DNA of 64,000 nucleotides from Kudoa neothunni (GCA_964304625.1 OZ199839.1:7998001-8062000), one strand, 5' to 3'; shown: positions 22,994 through 35,696, numbered from the stretch's first letter. Numbers and translations are program-made. The notes: a model not told the origin generated them from the sequence alone.

Positions 22994-25233
22994 CCTTCCA
23001 AGTAAAATGGGGTATTTTTATACCCCAGGCCTATTTAATATTTAATTTTTTACCTCAAATCTAAGTCTAAAATTTTTTATATTCCGTCTAACCTTTTGAC
23101 GTTATATAATACATATTCTACCCGATACAATTTTTTTTTTGTAAAATAAAATATAACGCCAAAATACCCTCCAAGTAAAATTGGGGTATTTTTACACCCC
23201 ACATTTTTATTGATCTAAATTATTCCAAATACAAAATAATATTTTTTGGGGAAATTTGATACAATTTTATCAACAAATAGTACTGGTCATATTGTAACGC
23301 ACATGCGCTTCAGGACGTTAGGAATATGGGCTCGAGTGAGTATGGCGGCAGCTGCTCTGATACTGATTCTTCTGGCCTGGATTATTCCTTTACATGTGAT
23401 ACATCATCAGATAATTCGGAAGTTGAAACCAATGCTCCATCTGACTCTTTAATAGATAAGAATGGAACCTTATGGACAATTGAAAAACCCTCGACTTCTA
23501 GAACTGCGGCCGAAAATATTTTGACCAGTCGTGCTGGTGTTTCATCCTTCGTTTTGCAGAATGTAAATGAAATTCTTGATACGTTTAAAGTGTTTTTTTC
23601 GTCAGGAAATACATTATTTAATTTTAAAACATACAAATCAATACGGTAAACATTTTTTTGGTGATGCTTGGAAGCAATTAGATAGTGTCGAATTCGATGG
23701 ATTCATCGGATGTTTATTGTTAATGGGAATATTTGACGATAATCAACGACCAGTCAATGAATTGTTTGGGTTAGAAGAGGGAAGACAAGTTTATCGTGAC
23801 CTATTTTCTTTAAATAGATTCCGACAAATCAAGAGAGCTCTTCATTTCGATGATTTCGAAACACGAGAGATAAGAAAAATGTCAGATAAATTCTGCCACA
23901 TTCGTGAACTCTGGGATATCTGGGCCGACTCATTTATCCAGAGTTTTCGACCTTTTGAGGATCTTTGCGTCGATGAGCAACTCGTGGCTTTTAGAGGTCG
24001 TTGTAAATTCAAACAATATATGCCAAAAAAGCCTTCAAAATATGGCCTAAAGTTTTTTTTAATAATTGACCCAAAGTCAACTTTTGTTTGCAATGCAATT
24101 GTCTATTTGGGAAAACGATCTCAAAATGATACGAGGGCTGTGAATGTTGGGAGGAATATTGTTTTAAAGTTAGTGGAACCATTTGAACGTTCTGGTCGAA
24201 ATGTCGTATGTGACAATTTTTTCACGTCTATTGAGTTAGCGGATGAATTGTTACAAAAAAAACTTACGATTGTTGGAACGATGCGTTCAAATAAGAGGGA
24301 GATACCACCATATTTGAGACCAGATAAAACGACTCCTCTTCATTCATCTCTTTTTGTTTTTAATAACAAAAAAATGATGCTAAGATATCTGCCTCGCAGA
24401 AATAATCCCGTTTATATGCTTTGTTACTCCTCAACAAACACCCAAATATCAACAGAAAGGCCACTAAAACCCGATGTCATAATGCATTACAATGCAGTAA
24501 AAGGCGGAGTTGATACGATTTCCAGATTATTGGCAGCAATAAATGTGAGACGAATATCTTGTCGTTGGCCGTTAATTGTTTTCTTTAACATGGTTGATAT
24601 CAGTCTGATTAATGCGTGTTGTATATACAAAAATTTATTCCCTTCCTCAAAATTATTCCGGAGGGAATTTTTGAAAATGATGGCAACCCAATTGACACAT
24701 CGACTGCTTTTGAGACGGAAACAAAATATGACAGCTAGTGAAGATTCCTCTGTTATAATTGGACAAAATAGTTACGGGAGATGTCGATTTTGCGATAGGA
24801 AGTATGATAGAAAACCAAAATAAAATGCGACGTTTGTGCTTCATCTTGCCGCAAATTCCATTCCAATCATATTTGTTTTATTTGTTTAAACCGATAATTA
24901 TATGTCAATTTTTTCTTATTCTTATTCTTTTGTTCGTTCATTTAACAAAATAATTCCAATGCTGCTTAAAAGCTTTCCTAAAATAGAATCTTAAACGTAT
25001 TGTCAATAAACACTCTACTTCTGCAATGTGATCAATTTTGATTTGTGCGCGTGCGCTATACATGCTTAGCTAGAAATATTGGTCTATGATTTCAAGTTTA
25101 ATCGATAAAAATACTTCAAAATTTTCAAAAATAATTATTTTCAAATTCTTAATCGTTTGGTTTAAAAAAATGTGGGGTGTAAAAATACCCCAATTTTACT
25201 CGGAGGGTGTAAATTTTGCAGTGACTTAGAAGG
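22994..25233 (+). mobile_element. Nearly complete piggyBac element, 2240 bp, TTAA-flanked
   Basis: TTAA lies at 22990-22993 and at 25234-25237. The left end starts CCTTCCAAGTAAAA and the right end, inverted, starts CCTTCTAAGT. Each side also has a subterminal copy of CTCC(A/G)AGTAAAATTGGGG with the hyphenated palindrome GGGGTATTTTTACACCCC (23169-23203 on the left, 25167-25205 on the right). TTAA target duplication is diagnostic of piggyBac. It carries the transposase at 23326-24897. Confidence 0.9.
23326..24897 (+). pseudogene. piggyBac transposase, two single-base frameshifts
   Basis: An acidic N-terminus starts at 23326 (MGSSEYGGSC) and runs to the T7 homopolymer near 23590, where the frame changes to that of 23567-24823. 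The core has DLCVDEQLVAFRGRC, VVCDNFFTS and GGVDTISRLL, so all three catalytic Asp are kept. The usual terminal Cys-rich zinc domain begins in frame (GRCRFCDRKYDRK), meets a stop at 24823, and continues in another frame (KCDVCASSCRKFH to about 24897). Only two indels, both beside homopolymers or A-rich runs, separate it from a full-length protein. It is therefore young, or hit by assembly errors. Confidence 0.9.
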
Positions 25234-25587
25234 TTAATACTTTTATTGAAACGAATATTTTACTATTATAAATTTGTTTATATGATGCAATATTGATAAA
25301 ATGAAATAAATTGATAACAGTTATATTTATATTAATCGTTTGATTTCCTGGAGTTTTGTAGTACTCAGATTACCTTTTATCAAATGAAGAATTAAAATAA
25401 ATTTATATTAAGATAAAAATTCGCGACAAATTTTTATATGTAATAAATTAATGGGGATAATTAAAAAACCACCAATATCAATAAAAGTTAATTTTATGGG
25501 GCTTGTGCAAGAAATATTTTATTACTTGGAATTTATGAAGATGAATAATAAAGCTATTATATTTGACTGTGATTACTTTTTACTTAA

Positions 25588-25836
25588 CCCTTAAAGGATA
25601 ACCTTCAGTTCCATGCGCCCATCTTCATATTATTTTGTTTATAAATTTTGTTGTTATGCATGTTATATTTTGTGTATATTCGTCAGAATTTCATCTACAT
25701 TTTTAAATAAGCATTATCTACCGACCGACATAATAAAATAAGTTAATGGTTTGGCGAAATTACACAAATTATAACAGGTTTTACAACAAAATAATCGGGA
25801 GGTGGACGCGCGAATCCAATGGTTAGCCGTTAAGGG
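25588..25836. mobile_element. piggyBac-type MITE, 249 bp
   Basis: TTAA lies at 25584-25587 and 25837-25840. The ends are CCCTTAAAGGATAACC and, inverted, CCCTTAACGGCTAACC (14 of 16 identical). There is no coding capacity. Confidence 0.7.
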
Positions 25837-25840
25837 TTAA

Positions 25841-27479
25841 TAAATATTTAATTAATTATCTACAATTTATGGTTAATAATTCTTGATTTTATTTTTGGAT
25901 ATTGGATCACTAAATTTGAACCTAAATCAAAAATATATATTCATAATATATCAAATAGCCATTATGATCTTAAATAATTATCCCATCAGATAAAAAGAAA
26001 TAACAACGTTCACTATTGGTTTGAGTCACTTTATATATAATGATGTATGAATAGTTGGGTAGATACAAGTTATTTCCTGTTATTACCCACAATAAAACGC
26101 AAATTATCCCCGCAAAACTACATATGTAAAATCATTCCTATCGCATCATAAAAAGATTATGCATATTTTTGTTAATCAACTTTTTAATTGGTACATGAAT
26201 TAATGATACTTAATTTAGTATTTATATGTATGGAATATTCTCATTTTTATATACAGTCGAACTCCGTTTATCCGAAAATCGCGCTATCCGAATGATTGTT
26301 TAAAATTTATTTGAAAATCATGTAGATTCTAAATAAAAAAATTGCGTTTAAGCAAAATTTCAGCAACCGCATTCCGAAACCTCTTTTTGCTGGAATTTTC
26401 GGATAAAAATGTCTTGATGTCTGGATTAGTGTCAGGTTAAAATGGCACATACAGTTATTTTTTTGATACATACATTCGGTATTTATTCAATTTAAGTTTA
26501 TGTTTGATTATCAGAAATAGCATAACGTAGATAATTAGTGTTTTATGTTCAAAATGCAACCATGTTCATGATGAACGAACAAATGTTGGGTAAATACAAA
26601 TTCCCTTATATCTTTTCATGGGTCATATAATATAAAAAATGGAATTTATAGGATTGCTTAATCACAAATTAGCAGTAACTTCATACGACCAATATATCCA
26701 CGGAGTTGACGCAATTCAACAATGTTCACACATCTGTATTATTCCCATAACATCACCACTTTTAGATCTTATTGAGTCGTAATAATCATTAACCAATATA
26801 AAATTGTTGGAATAAGGCATGTCTTAATTAAAGAAGAAATTCTAAATGTCGTTATGGAGAAGTCTGAGAAAATACTCCTCATTGTCACTTTGTTATTCAT
26901 ACCATCATTATTAGTACAGCTCGTAATGTCCAAATAGGGAAGAAATTATAAAAAAATTAATAACAATAATCCATTTTTTAGAATATAGAATGTATCATTT
27001 TAATATGGCGCGGTGGCGTTGAGGTGGCACATATCGACAATACGCGTGCGCACACTACGTTGGATCTAGAACTACTGTACCTTAAATTAATGTTTCCACG
27101 TTGTCTTCACTAGTACAACCTATATAAAATAGGCAACCGATTTTGCATAATCCCTCCCGGACCATGAAAAAAATGTGCGAAATCGATCCAGAACCGATTT
27201 TACACACGTTGGTACATGCGCAATCTCCATTTAAATCAGCGCTTCCTAACTAAAACTGGACTCGCACCCATTTGCATACGATAAAGTGTAACTGACTTAA
27301 AATTTATCAAAAATTATTTTTAATTTTGATTGGATCTCGCACCATTTAAGACCAAAGTTCGCACCCCCAATTGGGAGCCCCTAATTTAAATATTACATTT
27401 TTAACACTTAAAAGTAAAATTTTAATTCTTAATCCCCGAGGAAACATGTTTGGATAAAGATGAGATGCAATATAATAAA
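25841..27479. other. Intergenic DNA with a Tigger/pogo-type terminus
   Basis: At about 26263 TACAGTCGAACTCCG is followed by TTTATCCGAAAATCGCG, a typical pogo/Tigger inverted-repeat end. It may be the left end of the element whose broken transposase starts at 27480, but I found no matching right end. The rest shows no gene. Confidence 0.4.
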
Positions 27480-29073
27480 CTAGACTATATATTCTAACAT
27501 TTGAAAAAAATTTATTTTCGATTGTTTAATATTTTTCCACATGAAATCGTATAAGTCGTTCTCAAGATCTGAAAGAATTCTTAATCGATCATTGTCGTTG
27601 TTGAGAAAGAATTTTTTAAATTCGCTGATGGAATCAATAGCCTCTTTGAAATTCAGAACAGGGGTATCCTCAAATTTATCTTCAAGCATTTCCTTATCAG
27701 ATCCATCACCATTATTAAACAAATCTACTAAATTATCCCTACTATCTAAATCTAACGTAGAATGACCATTATATAGGCAAAAAATTCCATCCTCCTCCTG
27801 ATGAAACATCTCCTTTATTTCACCATTAATTTGCTCTGGGCATATAATATCATTGCTTTCTCAATTAGATGCATTATTTATTATTAAATCCTCGCTTAGT
27901 GATATAGAGGACAATTCATCAATAGGAAAATAAGCTTTTTTAAAACAATTCCTAATTGTTTCTGGAGTAACCATACCCCAAGCATCCCTTATAAGAAACA
28001 TTGCCTCTATTATGTTCGGAGGGATGGGCCAATACCTGTTTCAACACGAGCAATATATCGCTTAATCATAGCCCTTTTTTAGGCAGATTTAAACGGATAT
28101 ATTATCCCCTGTTCAAGAGGTTGTAAAACACTCGTGGTTTTTGGGTGAGAAAAACCATTCTTATATTGCTCAAATTTTTTTTACAATGGCAGGATGTATT
28201 ATCAAGAAACAATAACACATGCTTATTCCTTTTTTCAAATAATGGATTAAGCTTGGTTATATATCTCAAGAATACATCATTATTTATCCAACCTTTATTA
28301 TTGTTTTCATATGACACAGGAAATTTTTTAATATTCTTAAAACAACGAGGGTTTTTATGTTTGTCGATTATTAGTGGTTCGAGCTTTTCACCATTCATTG
28401 AGGCACCTAACAAAATAGTTACTCGCTTCATAGATTGTTCGGTCCCCTTTAAACTCCTCTTTGATGAAACTACAAAACCTTTACCTACAAAATAAATCAA
28501 AACGTTAAAAAAACTACATATACCTCTCTGTTGCTGGTAGAATAATGCAGATTCGTCGATATTATATGTACAATCTGAATTATAATTTTCACATGTCTTT
28601 AAGTTGTGGAATCCACTCTTCAACGACTGCAGAATCCACATCTGCGGCTTCGCCATGGAAATTAATTGTTCTTAGGTTAAATCGCTTTTTAAAACCCTTA
28701 AACCACCCAATTGTCACACTTCTGGCTTCTTATTTTCAACATAAAGCTCAATTCTTTTGTTGATGATATCAGAGGGGGTGATTTCGATTTTTTTATCCCT
28801 CATCAAACAGATCAAATCACAAATACCTTGATCATAATTAATGCTTGATACGTTATGAATGTTCTTTCTTTAATTTTATGCTAATCCTCCTTCAATAATA
28901 GAAATCATTTTCTCCTTCTTACGAAGAATCCCATTTAGGGTGGCAATATTCGTAATTTGGAAATGTTTTACTGTTGCTATTTGAGAATGTTTAAAGGGTA
29001 AACTTTCGAAATACTTTATTATTTTGAATTTCTCTTCCAAAGTTCTAACAACTTTAGCATTAGTTCTTGCCAT
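27480..29073 (-). pseudogene. Tigger/pogo-type (DDE_1) transposase with a small intron
   Basis: Reading leftwards: an N-terminal helix-turn-helix piece at 28876-29073 (ends in KKEKMISIIEGG); then GWFKGFKKRF and GEAADVDSAVVEEW at about 28640-28700; then the catalytic core at 28102-28656, with YNIDESALFY (first Asp), KRVTILLGASMNGEKL and LLFLDNTSCH (second Asp); then LQPLEQGI near 28095, where the family normally has an Asp and this copy has Glu. The acidic C-terminal piece is at 27480-27809. Between QQQR and GKGFVV a 39-bp GT...TAG intron (about 28491-28529) fits the host intron type. Frames change near 28600 and again before LQPLEQG, so it is inactive. Confidence 0.85.
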
Positions 29074-29120
29074 CTGTATTATTTAATTGATATCAAACAA
29101 AAATTTAATCAACGATTTTT

Positions 29121-29588
29121 TTTGTTTACAAGGTAAAACCCTTGACGCAACTTGTTAGGTTGAGGAATTCTGGTTGATCAGACCTCTTCCATTAACGCTT
29201 TAGGCACCGCAGGACGTAACATGAAACCCCGTCGCTTATCTTTATGCGGTAGTGTGGGACTTTAACCCACAAAACATCCTCGTCTCAGGGCGACCACCAC
29301 CCCAAACCCTATCCCTTTAAGGACGTTGGCTCTGCGGGAACTGCAAATCATTTTGCCTTTCGATGGGTTCCGGAGATTTAAACTCCTATTCACGCTCACC
29401 CCACTTCACGCAAATCTGGCTGCCAGTGCATCCCACCCCACAGCGAGCGTACACGTTAATCACAGCTCCCAAATATGGGATAGAGACCCACCGACACGGA
29501 AGCAGTAGTCTGACCACCGGCGGATTCGAATGCATTACCTCAAGGTTCTGAGTCCGAGTGTCACACCAATGTGCTATCTGTCCACGGC
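29121..29588 (-). mobile_element. tRNA-derived SINE, copy 1
   Basis: On the minus strand it starts GCCGTGGACAG at 29588, followed by a box-A-like TAGCACATTGG and a box-B-like CATTCGAATCC around 29522-29533. A body of about 350 bp follows, then a tail with AAACAAAAAAAA. It aligns by eye end to end with 56833-57284, in opposite orientation. The RNA polymerase III boxes at the 5' end identify a tRNA-headed SINE. Open frames inside it are not genes. Confidence 0.85.
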
Positions 29589-30372
29589 TCTTCTCCTTTC
29601 TTATATTGGATGAAGACTGCACCAATGTGGATATTAAATAGAGACAATTAACTCTCGAAAACTCAAATCTTTTTTCCATAAATGATCCCGACAAATTTTG
29701 ATTCGATGTATCAGAAAAAAGAATTGGCGATGTTCCTAAATATCCATTAATTTCAAAATTAATGATGAGCTTGCTCTCATTACCTTTCTTCTTCTGCTTG
29801 TTCCGAAAGAATAGTTTTCCAATTGAACATAATCAAAACGAAAAATAGATCATTATTGAAGATCGAAACATTAAACAACTTGATTTATTCTAAAAGTTTA
29901 TTTTATAATAAACTTTGTACAAAATGGAATCTGCCTGAAAATTTAGTAACATCGTTCATAGAGAGAAACCTTTACGACGATAATTGTAATTACACAATTT
30001 CATTTTATATAAATTAAAAAACATTTTAAATAACTACATTTTTTTTACGTTTTAATCTCTTTTTTGCGGCGATTAACTGTTGATACATTTTACTTGATTT
30101 CGGTACATTTTTCATAAATCTGCTGACAACCCTGGCTCGAGGGGACTCAACGGGTCGTGGGCACCTCGAACCCGATTCCTATTTTAGTGCTCACGGCCCG
30201 TCCGCCACTGTATTATTTAATGATATAATTTAAATAAAATGATTGTAGAATAATATCGTTGTATAAATTCGAAGGGACAAAATTTTTCCCTGCAGCGCTC
30301 GCGTGAAAAGTTCGAAAAATCGGTTACCTACTGTAGCACGCTCCCGAGGAAACCCGTAGTTTTCGTGCTAGT
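29589..30372. other. Intergenic DNA, possible transposon end
   Basis: At about 30130-30213 there is a short G/C-rich run. Read on the minus strand it starts CAGTGGCGGACGGGCCGTGA, which looks like a hAT-type end. No partner was found and no gene is recognised. Confidence 0.3.
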
Positions 30373-30733
30373 ATTACATAATTTAATAAAGTTATCAATG
30401 TCAAAAGAATCACATATATTCTTTTCTTTTTGACTGTATATATGTGAATAGATATATATGGTGTGGAATAAATTTCAGGTCGGATTTCCTTCTAATTATA
30501 AAGAATGTGTCTAATTTCCGTGATATTCCTTTGAATTAATATTCAGGATAATAAATTATTATCCTTCAAAATATTTGTTAAGATCAATTAATATTTCCGA
30601 AATATTTGTATTGATGTTTCATTGGGTTTAAAGCGAACATTAATTCTGTGTATATATGTATTAATTATAATCCGGTTAAAATTTTGATTTTTATATTGAA
30701 CGAAAACTATCGTTATTTCTTTTGAAAAATATA
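30373..30733 (+). promoter_or_regulatory. Conserved upstream region of C2
   Basis: Similarity to the C1 upstream region starts abruptly at ATTACATAATTTAA near 30373. It includes GGTGTGGAATAAATTT, CGGATTTCCTTCT and TTTCCGTGATATTCC. The abrupt start marks the 5' edge of the duplication unit for this copy. Confidence 0.55.
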
Positions 30734-33599
30734 ATGAAAGACTCTGTTTACGTTTTAAGAGTTTGTACTTTTCTGGCGTGTATATACACACAAACGGTCC
30801 TGGGAGGTGCTTCAAATCCAACTGCTACTGAAACCCCTTTAATTTATAAACTTGTGGAAGAGAGCAATCAATTAAACGTTAATTTTATATTAAATGGAAA
30901 TTATTATACTGGGGACAAGAAATGTCATATAAAAAAAGCTGATGATGATGGCACGAACCTTGTTGAAATTGCTACATGCCCCGGTGATGCTTATACAACA
31001 GATGGTGAAAAATGTGTTTGGACATGTTCAGAAAGTACCAATAAGCTAGCTTTTGACAAGTTCTCCCCAAAGACTAAATATATCGCTATCTTTAGCGATA
31101 ATGACGCAGCGACCGCGGCTTCGAAAAATAATAATGGGATTGTATTTGGATTGGAATTTTGTAACTAAAGGATCTAATGTGTTCGGTAAATTTCCTTTAG
31201 CATTACTGGTGAATCCGCGAGTTTCAATAACAAGGGAGGGGAAAAAACTGAAATTGAGCACAAAAGCTTGTAACTCGGTGAAATGTCCCATATTTTACAA
31301 GGGCGTGATATATGATGAGGGAACAACTCAGAGAAGTGGCATTGCAAATATTGAAAGTGAAATGGAGTTTAATTTGATGATTCCACATTATGAAATGAAA
31401 TGCGATAATTATCCCAGTTTCTTTTACACCCTGCAAAATAAATACACTCTTTTTAACATCGATGTTTATCAACCACAATATTACGTGACCTCTAGTTCGA
31501 GTGCTCCAACGAAGTATATGCTAAAATTTACAAACAAATTTCCCTTCGAAACGTGTCTTTTCAGTATAAGAGAAGTGCCAACAGCAGGTAGTAACGATGG
31601 ATACACATCGAAATGTGGTTCAGCAGATAAATGTTATGCGCCATGTAATAATGTTGAACTTGAATTCACAGCATCCAAGTCTGTTGTTGAAATATCGATT
31701 AAAACCAGACACGTACCACTGACCATCAATAACATCCCTTATATTGGGTATATTCAAAAAAAATATGGTAATCCAAAAACATTTTAACTATGATAATCTT
31801 CTTATAGTTGTCATCGAAACTACTGCTCCTACCTTATTGTCAGAACATTCATCTACTGGTGTTAAGTTAAATGTTCCCTTGTTTCAATCACAAGCTGCTG
31901 TTAAATTTTCTGGATGTACTGTAACTTATTATGAAGCAGACAAACCAAAACCTGCTGACCCTGTTCCTGATGGGGCGAAATGTGGAACTGGTAAAACAGA
32001 CTGTGGCAACGAGTGCACGACTGCTCTAGAACTTACAGGACTGGATAGTGGAAAACCATATATTCTTGAAATTGCAGCTGGTAATAACGCTAGCCCTCTT
32101 CAAGATTTTAAAGAACGTGTATTCTTTCGAACAAGTACTATAATCGAAAAAAATATTCTTTTAAATAAATATATAGCAAAGAAATCTGATCCAACCTTTT
32201 CTGAAACAACTCCAACAGTAACGGATACAACCGCGTCTGTTAAAGCAATAGATGTAACTGGTACAATCACAAAAGACGACAAAACTTGTGCTTACTATAT
32301 AAGCCCTCATGGAAAAGATGTATATGTGTGTGCCATGTGCGAAGATAGTTATCCTTGCAGAGGTTATTGCAAGGAGTCTCAGAAAATTATAGGATTAATG
32401 CCTGAAACCGAATATGACCTAAAGATAGTTGCACATAAGGATTATGGAGAAAAAAAACATAAAATTACAACGAGTATATAAATAATTGATCTCGAATTAT
32501 ATAACTAATTATGTTTCAAGTTTTGTCAACGCTCACACTACAATCAGAATTTATAGAAAAAGGCTTCAAAGTGACAGGTGTACTGTCAACATCATATCCT
32601 ACGGCTGTTTGTCACTATAAAGTAAACGTAAAAAAAGGGAGTGAATCCGAGTTGGTCTACCAATGCCCACCATTGGCTTCTACAACAAACACTGGAGCAA
32701 CCTCTAAAGTATCCAAGACTTCTAAAATAGCACTAGCTAGGACAACTAATGGACACCAACCACAGAACGTGCCGCCTCCAAATAAAAAACCAGAAATCAC
32801 TCCATGCACACAACCTCCATTGTGCACTGATATTATATTCAAAGAAGGATACGAACCAGACAAGGAATATGTAGTTTTGGTTACGGCTGTTGGCAGATCT
32901 GCAGAAACTACCATCAAAATACCCATAAGTAATAAAAAATCTAATTCTAAATTCATATCGTTATATTTATATTTAATTTTTAAAATTATTAAAAATATGT
33001 ACATTAATTCTAGTTATACTAAATCCTAATTTAGATCCACAGCCTACCGCCCACTAATAATCCAATCAAATTAACTGTGGTGTTTACAAGAGAAGGCGAA
33101 AACATAAAAGTTAAAACTTCTCTTCCTACAGGCGTTGATGAACAGTCGTTATGCAAATGGGAATTGAAAAATTGGGATGATCCATCCAAACCAATTGTCC
33201 AAAAATGCATGACAACTGGTGAACAAGGTTGTTCTGTTTTTCCATCATGCAAGGAATTTACAATTTCAAATGTGGATAACACCAACAATTACCGTTTAAT
33301 GTTGTATCATAGCACGGATAACAATATCACTGGTTTTGTCGAGATCCAGAAAGGTAATTGAATAAATATTATTGGTCATTATTTCTGATATTTCGATTAG
33401 ATGATGAATCAAATAAATCCATGTAAAATAAAATTTTTGAATGCTTATTTATTTATTTTAGGTCGAAAAATACAATGTACTTATTGATAATGATATCTTG
33501 TTAATCAACTATTTTAGAATTATTGCTGTAGTAGTTCCAGTGCTCATCATTGTCGTTGGTGTGGGATTCTATTTCGGATACTGGAAAAATAAAAACTAG
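30734..33599 (+). pseudogene. C2: modular Cys-rich membrane protein, one +1 frameshift in the last module
   Basis: Exons: 30734-31160, 31201-31767, 31808-32134, 32177-32473, 32521-32928, 33035-33353, 33401-33422, 33462-33476, 33518-33599. The signal peptide (MKDSVYVLRVCTFLACIY) is joined to module 1 in one exon because intron 1 is gone. Modules 1-6 are intact, with CxxxC motifs such as CYAPC and CRGYC. The last module exon is 319 nt rather than 318. An extra base near 33046-33052 brings a TAA into frame at 33055. Translation would end after about 682 residues, without the last module, stalk and helix, giving a potentially secreted product. The downstream exons remain otherwise clean, so the change is recent or an assembly error. 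The 42-bp intron at 32135-32176 has no in-frame stop. Confidence 0.8.
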
Positions 33600-34345
33600 A
33601 TTTTTATTTTAGAAGAGTGCTTTCACAAGCTACGTTCGATTTAGCGACCGTATTAATATCATAGATATTAATTATCTATTGTATTTCTTCAGCTATAACT
33701 TTTAAAATCTGAGTATGTATTTTCATGCATATTTATTATTTCGAAAATTGTTTCTGTCTTTATTCTATATCATTTATTATGGGAAAACTAAAATCCAATT
33801 TTTTCAATATTCGATTAATTATATTTAAATGTAATAATAAATCTTATTTGTTTAGGTTGTTTTATCTGATTATAGGTTGAAAATCATTATACCAGTTAAA
33901 AGTACCCATATTTAATCTTCAAAGTAATTTTTAGATATGTTAAAATATTTATCGTTTTTAAACTAGGCGATACGTTTACAAAGCCATAATAATTGATGTT
34001 ATGGAAACCAACAATTAATGGGCTAACATTAAATCTTTTTATTGTCATTTAAAATTCAAGTGTTGTATCGAATATTATTTTCATGTAGTACACGTGTGTC
34101 TTAAAATGAGTAAATAGATAAATTTATCAATATGAACACTCTCAATTGATTTTTAAGTTTTTGGATAACTTCTCTAGTTCCAAGCATTTTTATATTTGGA
34201 CAAAACTCTAAAACCTGATTAATAATTATTTTATTCATTCAAAATGAAGCTAAATAATTATATCGCGTATTTTACACAACATGCATAAATCATTCAACAC
34301 ATTATCAATATACATTATTAACTTATTTATCTCTTCAAAATTAAT
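33600..34345. repeat. 3' flank of C2, arm of an inverted repeat
   Basis: This flank reappears in inverted orientation at about 43390-44139, behind C3. Together with the genes, the arms are about 30.73-34.35 kb and 43.39-47.0 kb. Parts also resemble the flank behind C4 (55.1-55.85 kb), including a TTAGGCAGTGGCTATT motif just outside the arm at about 34358 and 55821. Confidence 0.75.
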
Positions 34346-34587
34346 CCCATTTAATTTAGGCAGTGGCTATTACCACGCTAGCGTATAATCCCATGTCGAG
34401 GCTGTCAATTGCCACGAAAACAAATTTCTCCTAATATTTTGATTTCTTAGACCTATAATTTTCATTACCACTTAAACATTTTTTTATATTAAATTTTAAA
34501 TTTTCATGTTAAAATTTACCATCTAGATTTTACAATAAAGATCAATCTTTATGCTGGGTTTAACAAAAATCTGGGCTAAATTCCAGT

Positions 34588-35696
34588 CAGTGTCGCCAAC
34601 CGTGTCCGATTTTTTCCATGTCGTATTTTATCCGATTTTTAGTCTTGTTCTTCGAAAGTCTGAATAATCGCAAAACAAAGTTTCAAAGATTGGAGTTTTT
34701 GCAAATTCCCAAAAAATGGAATCTAATCGTTACTGATTTCATTACGATAAATCTTCGAGTAGAAAATTTTATACTTGGAACAATACTTTATTTCAAATTA
34801 AAATGCCTGCAATAGAAGTTCACCAAACACAAGACACAGTTAAGAATTTTAATAAGTCTTAAAGCCCACGTAATACAAAATTGAGCTTAGAAAAACATGC
34901 CAAAAATTTATCAGAATGAACACATTTTTGAATTTTATGCTCCTGTAAAGACCAATATTTTGGATTTTTTACCATTATCATTATTAACGGCAATACACCA
35001 TTTTATCATGACCATGAACCATTTTGGAATTATTACGAAGAGATTTTTGTGCTTGAATTTAAAAAAGACTGATGATGGTGATATCCAATTGTAAGTTATC
35101 ATTACAAGTGTTTGTTATCAATTTTCAAAAAATTCTAACTTTAGGTATTACCTAAAAAATGAAAATTTAACTAAATATTAACTACTTGACTAATTTTTCT
35201 TAATTTTAATGAATGAATGGTCGCACATAAAATCGAAACCTCATCTGGGTATAGTTGTTACATGAAATTTAAAAGTTGGACGATAGACTGTAATAGAATT
35301 GTTTGAAATTAAAGGAATTTAATAGGTTTAAAACAAGGTTTGTTAGACTATGTTATTAATAATCGCCTTTTTAGCCATTGTTTATTGGTAAATAAATTTT
35401 AATTCTATCGGAAAATACCACATATCTTTATTTTCCCATGCTCTGATTAACGCTTCTCCGGAACTAGCATTTCCTCTTTTGGAATTATCGAACACATCAG
35501 AAGAAATAGAATGTTGTGCTCTACATTAGATAATCTTGTTCTAATGAGGAATTTTTTCAACACATTGACAAAATGATGCCATAAATTTGAGGTTTCTGAG
35601 TTAATTATAAATTAACGTAATATTTATACATATAATTAAATATTAGTTTCGTTTTTACAAAAAATCTGATTTGTCCGATTTGCGTTGGCGGCACTG
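34588..35696. mobile_element. Non-autonomous hAT-type MITE, copy B
   Basis: It begins CAGTGTCGCCAACCG and ends GCGTTGGCGGCACTG. The flanking 8-mers ATTCCAGT (34580-34587) and ATTTCAGT (35697-35704) match at 7 of 8 bases. It aligns by eye along its length with copy A at 1429-2571. Confidence 0.85.

Noticed and set aside
29326-29694. Three overlapping open frames near 29.3-29.7 kb
   Set aside because: They lie in the G/C-richer SINE body and in different frames and strands.
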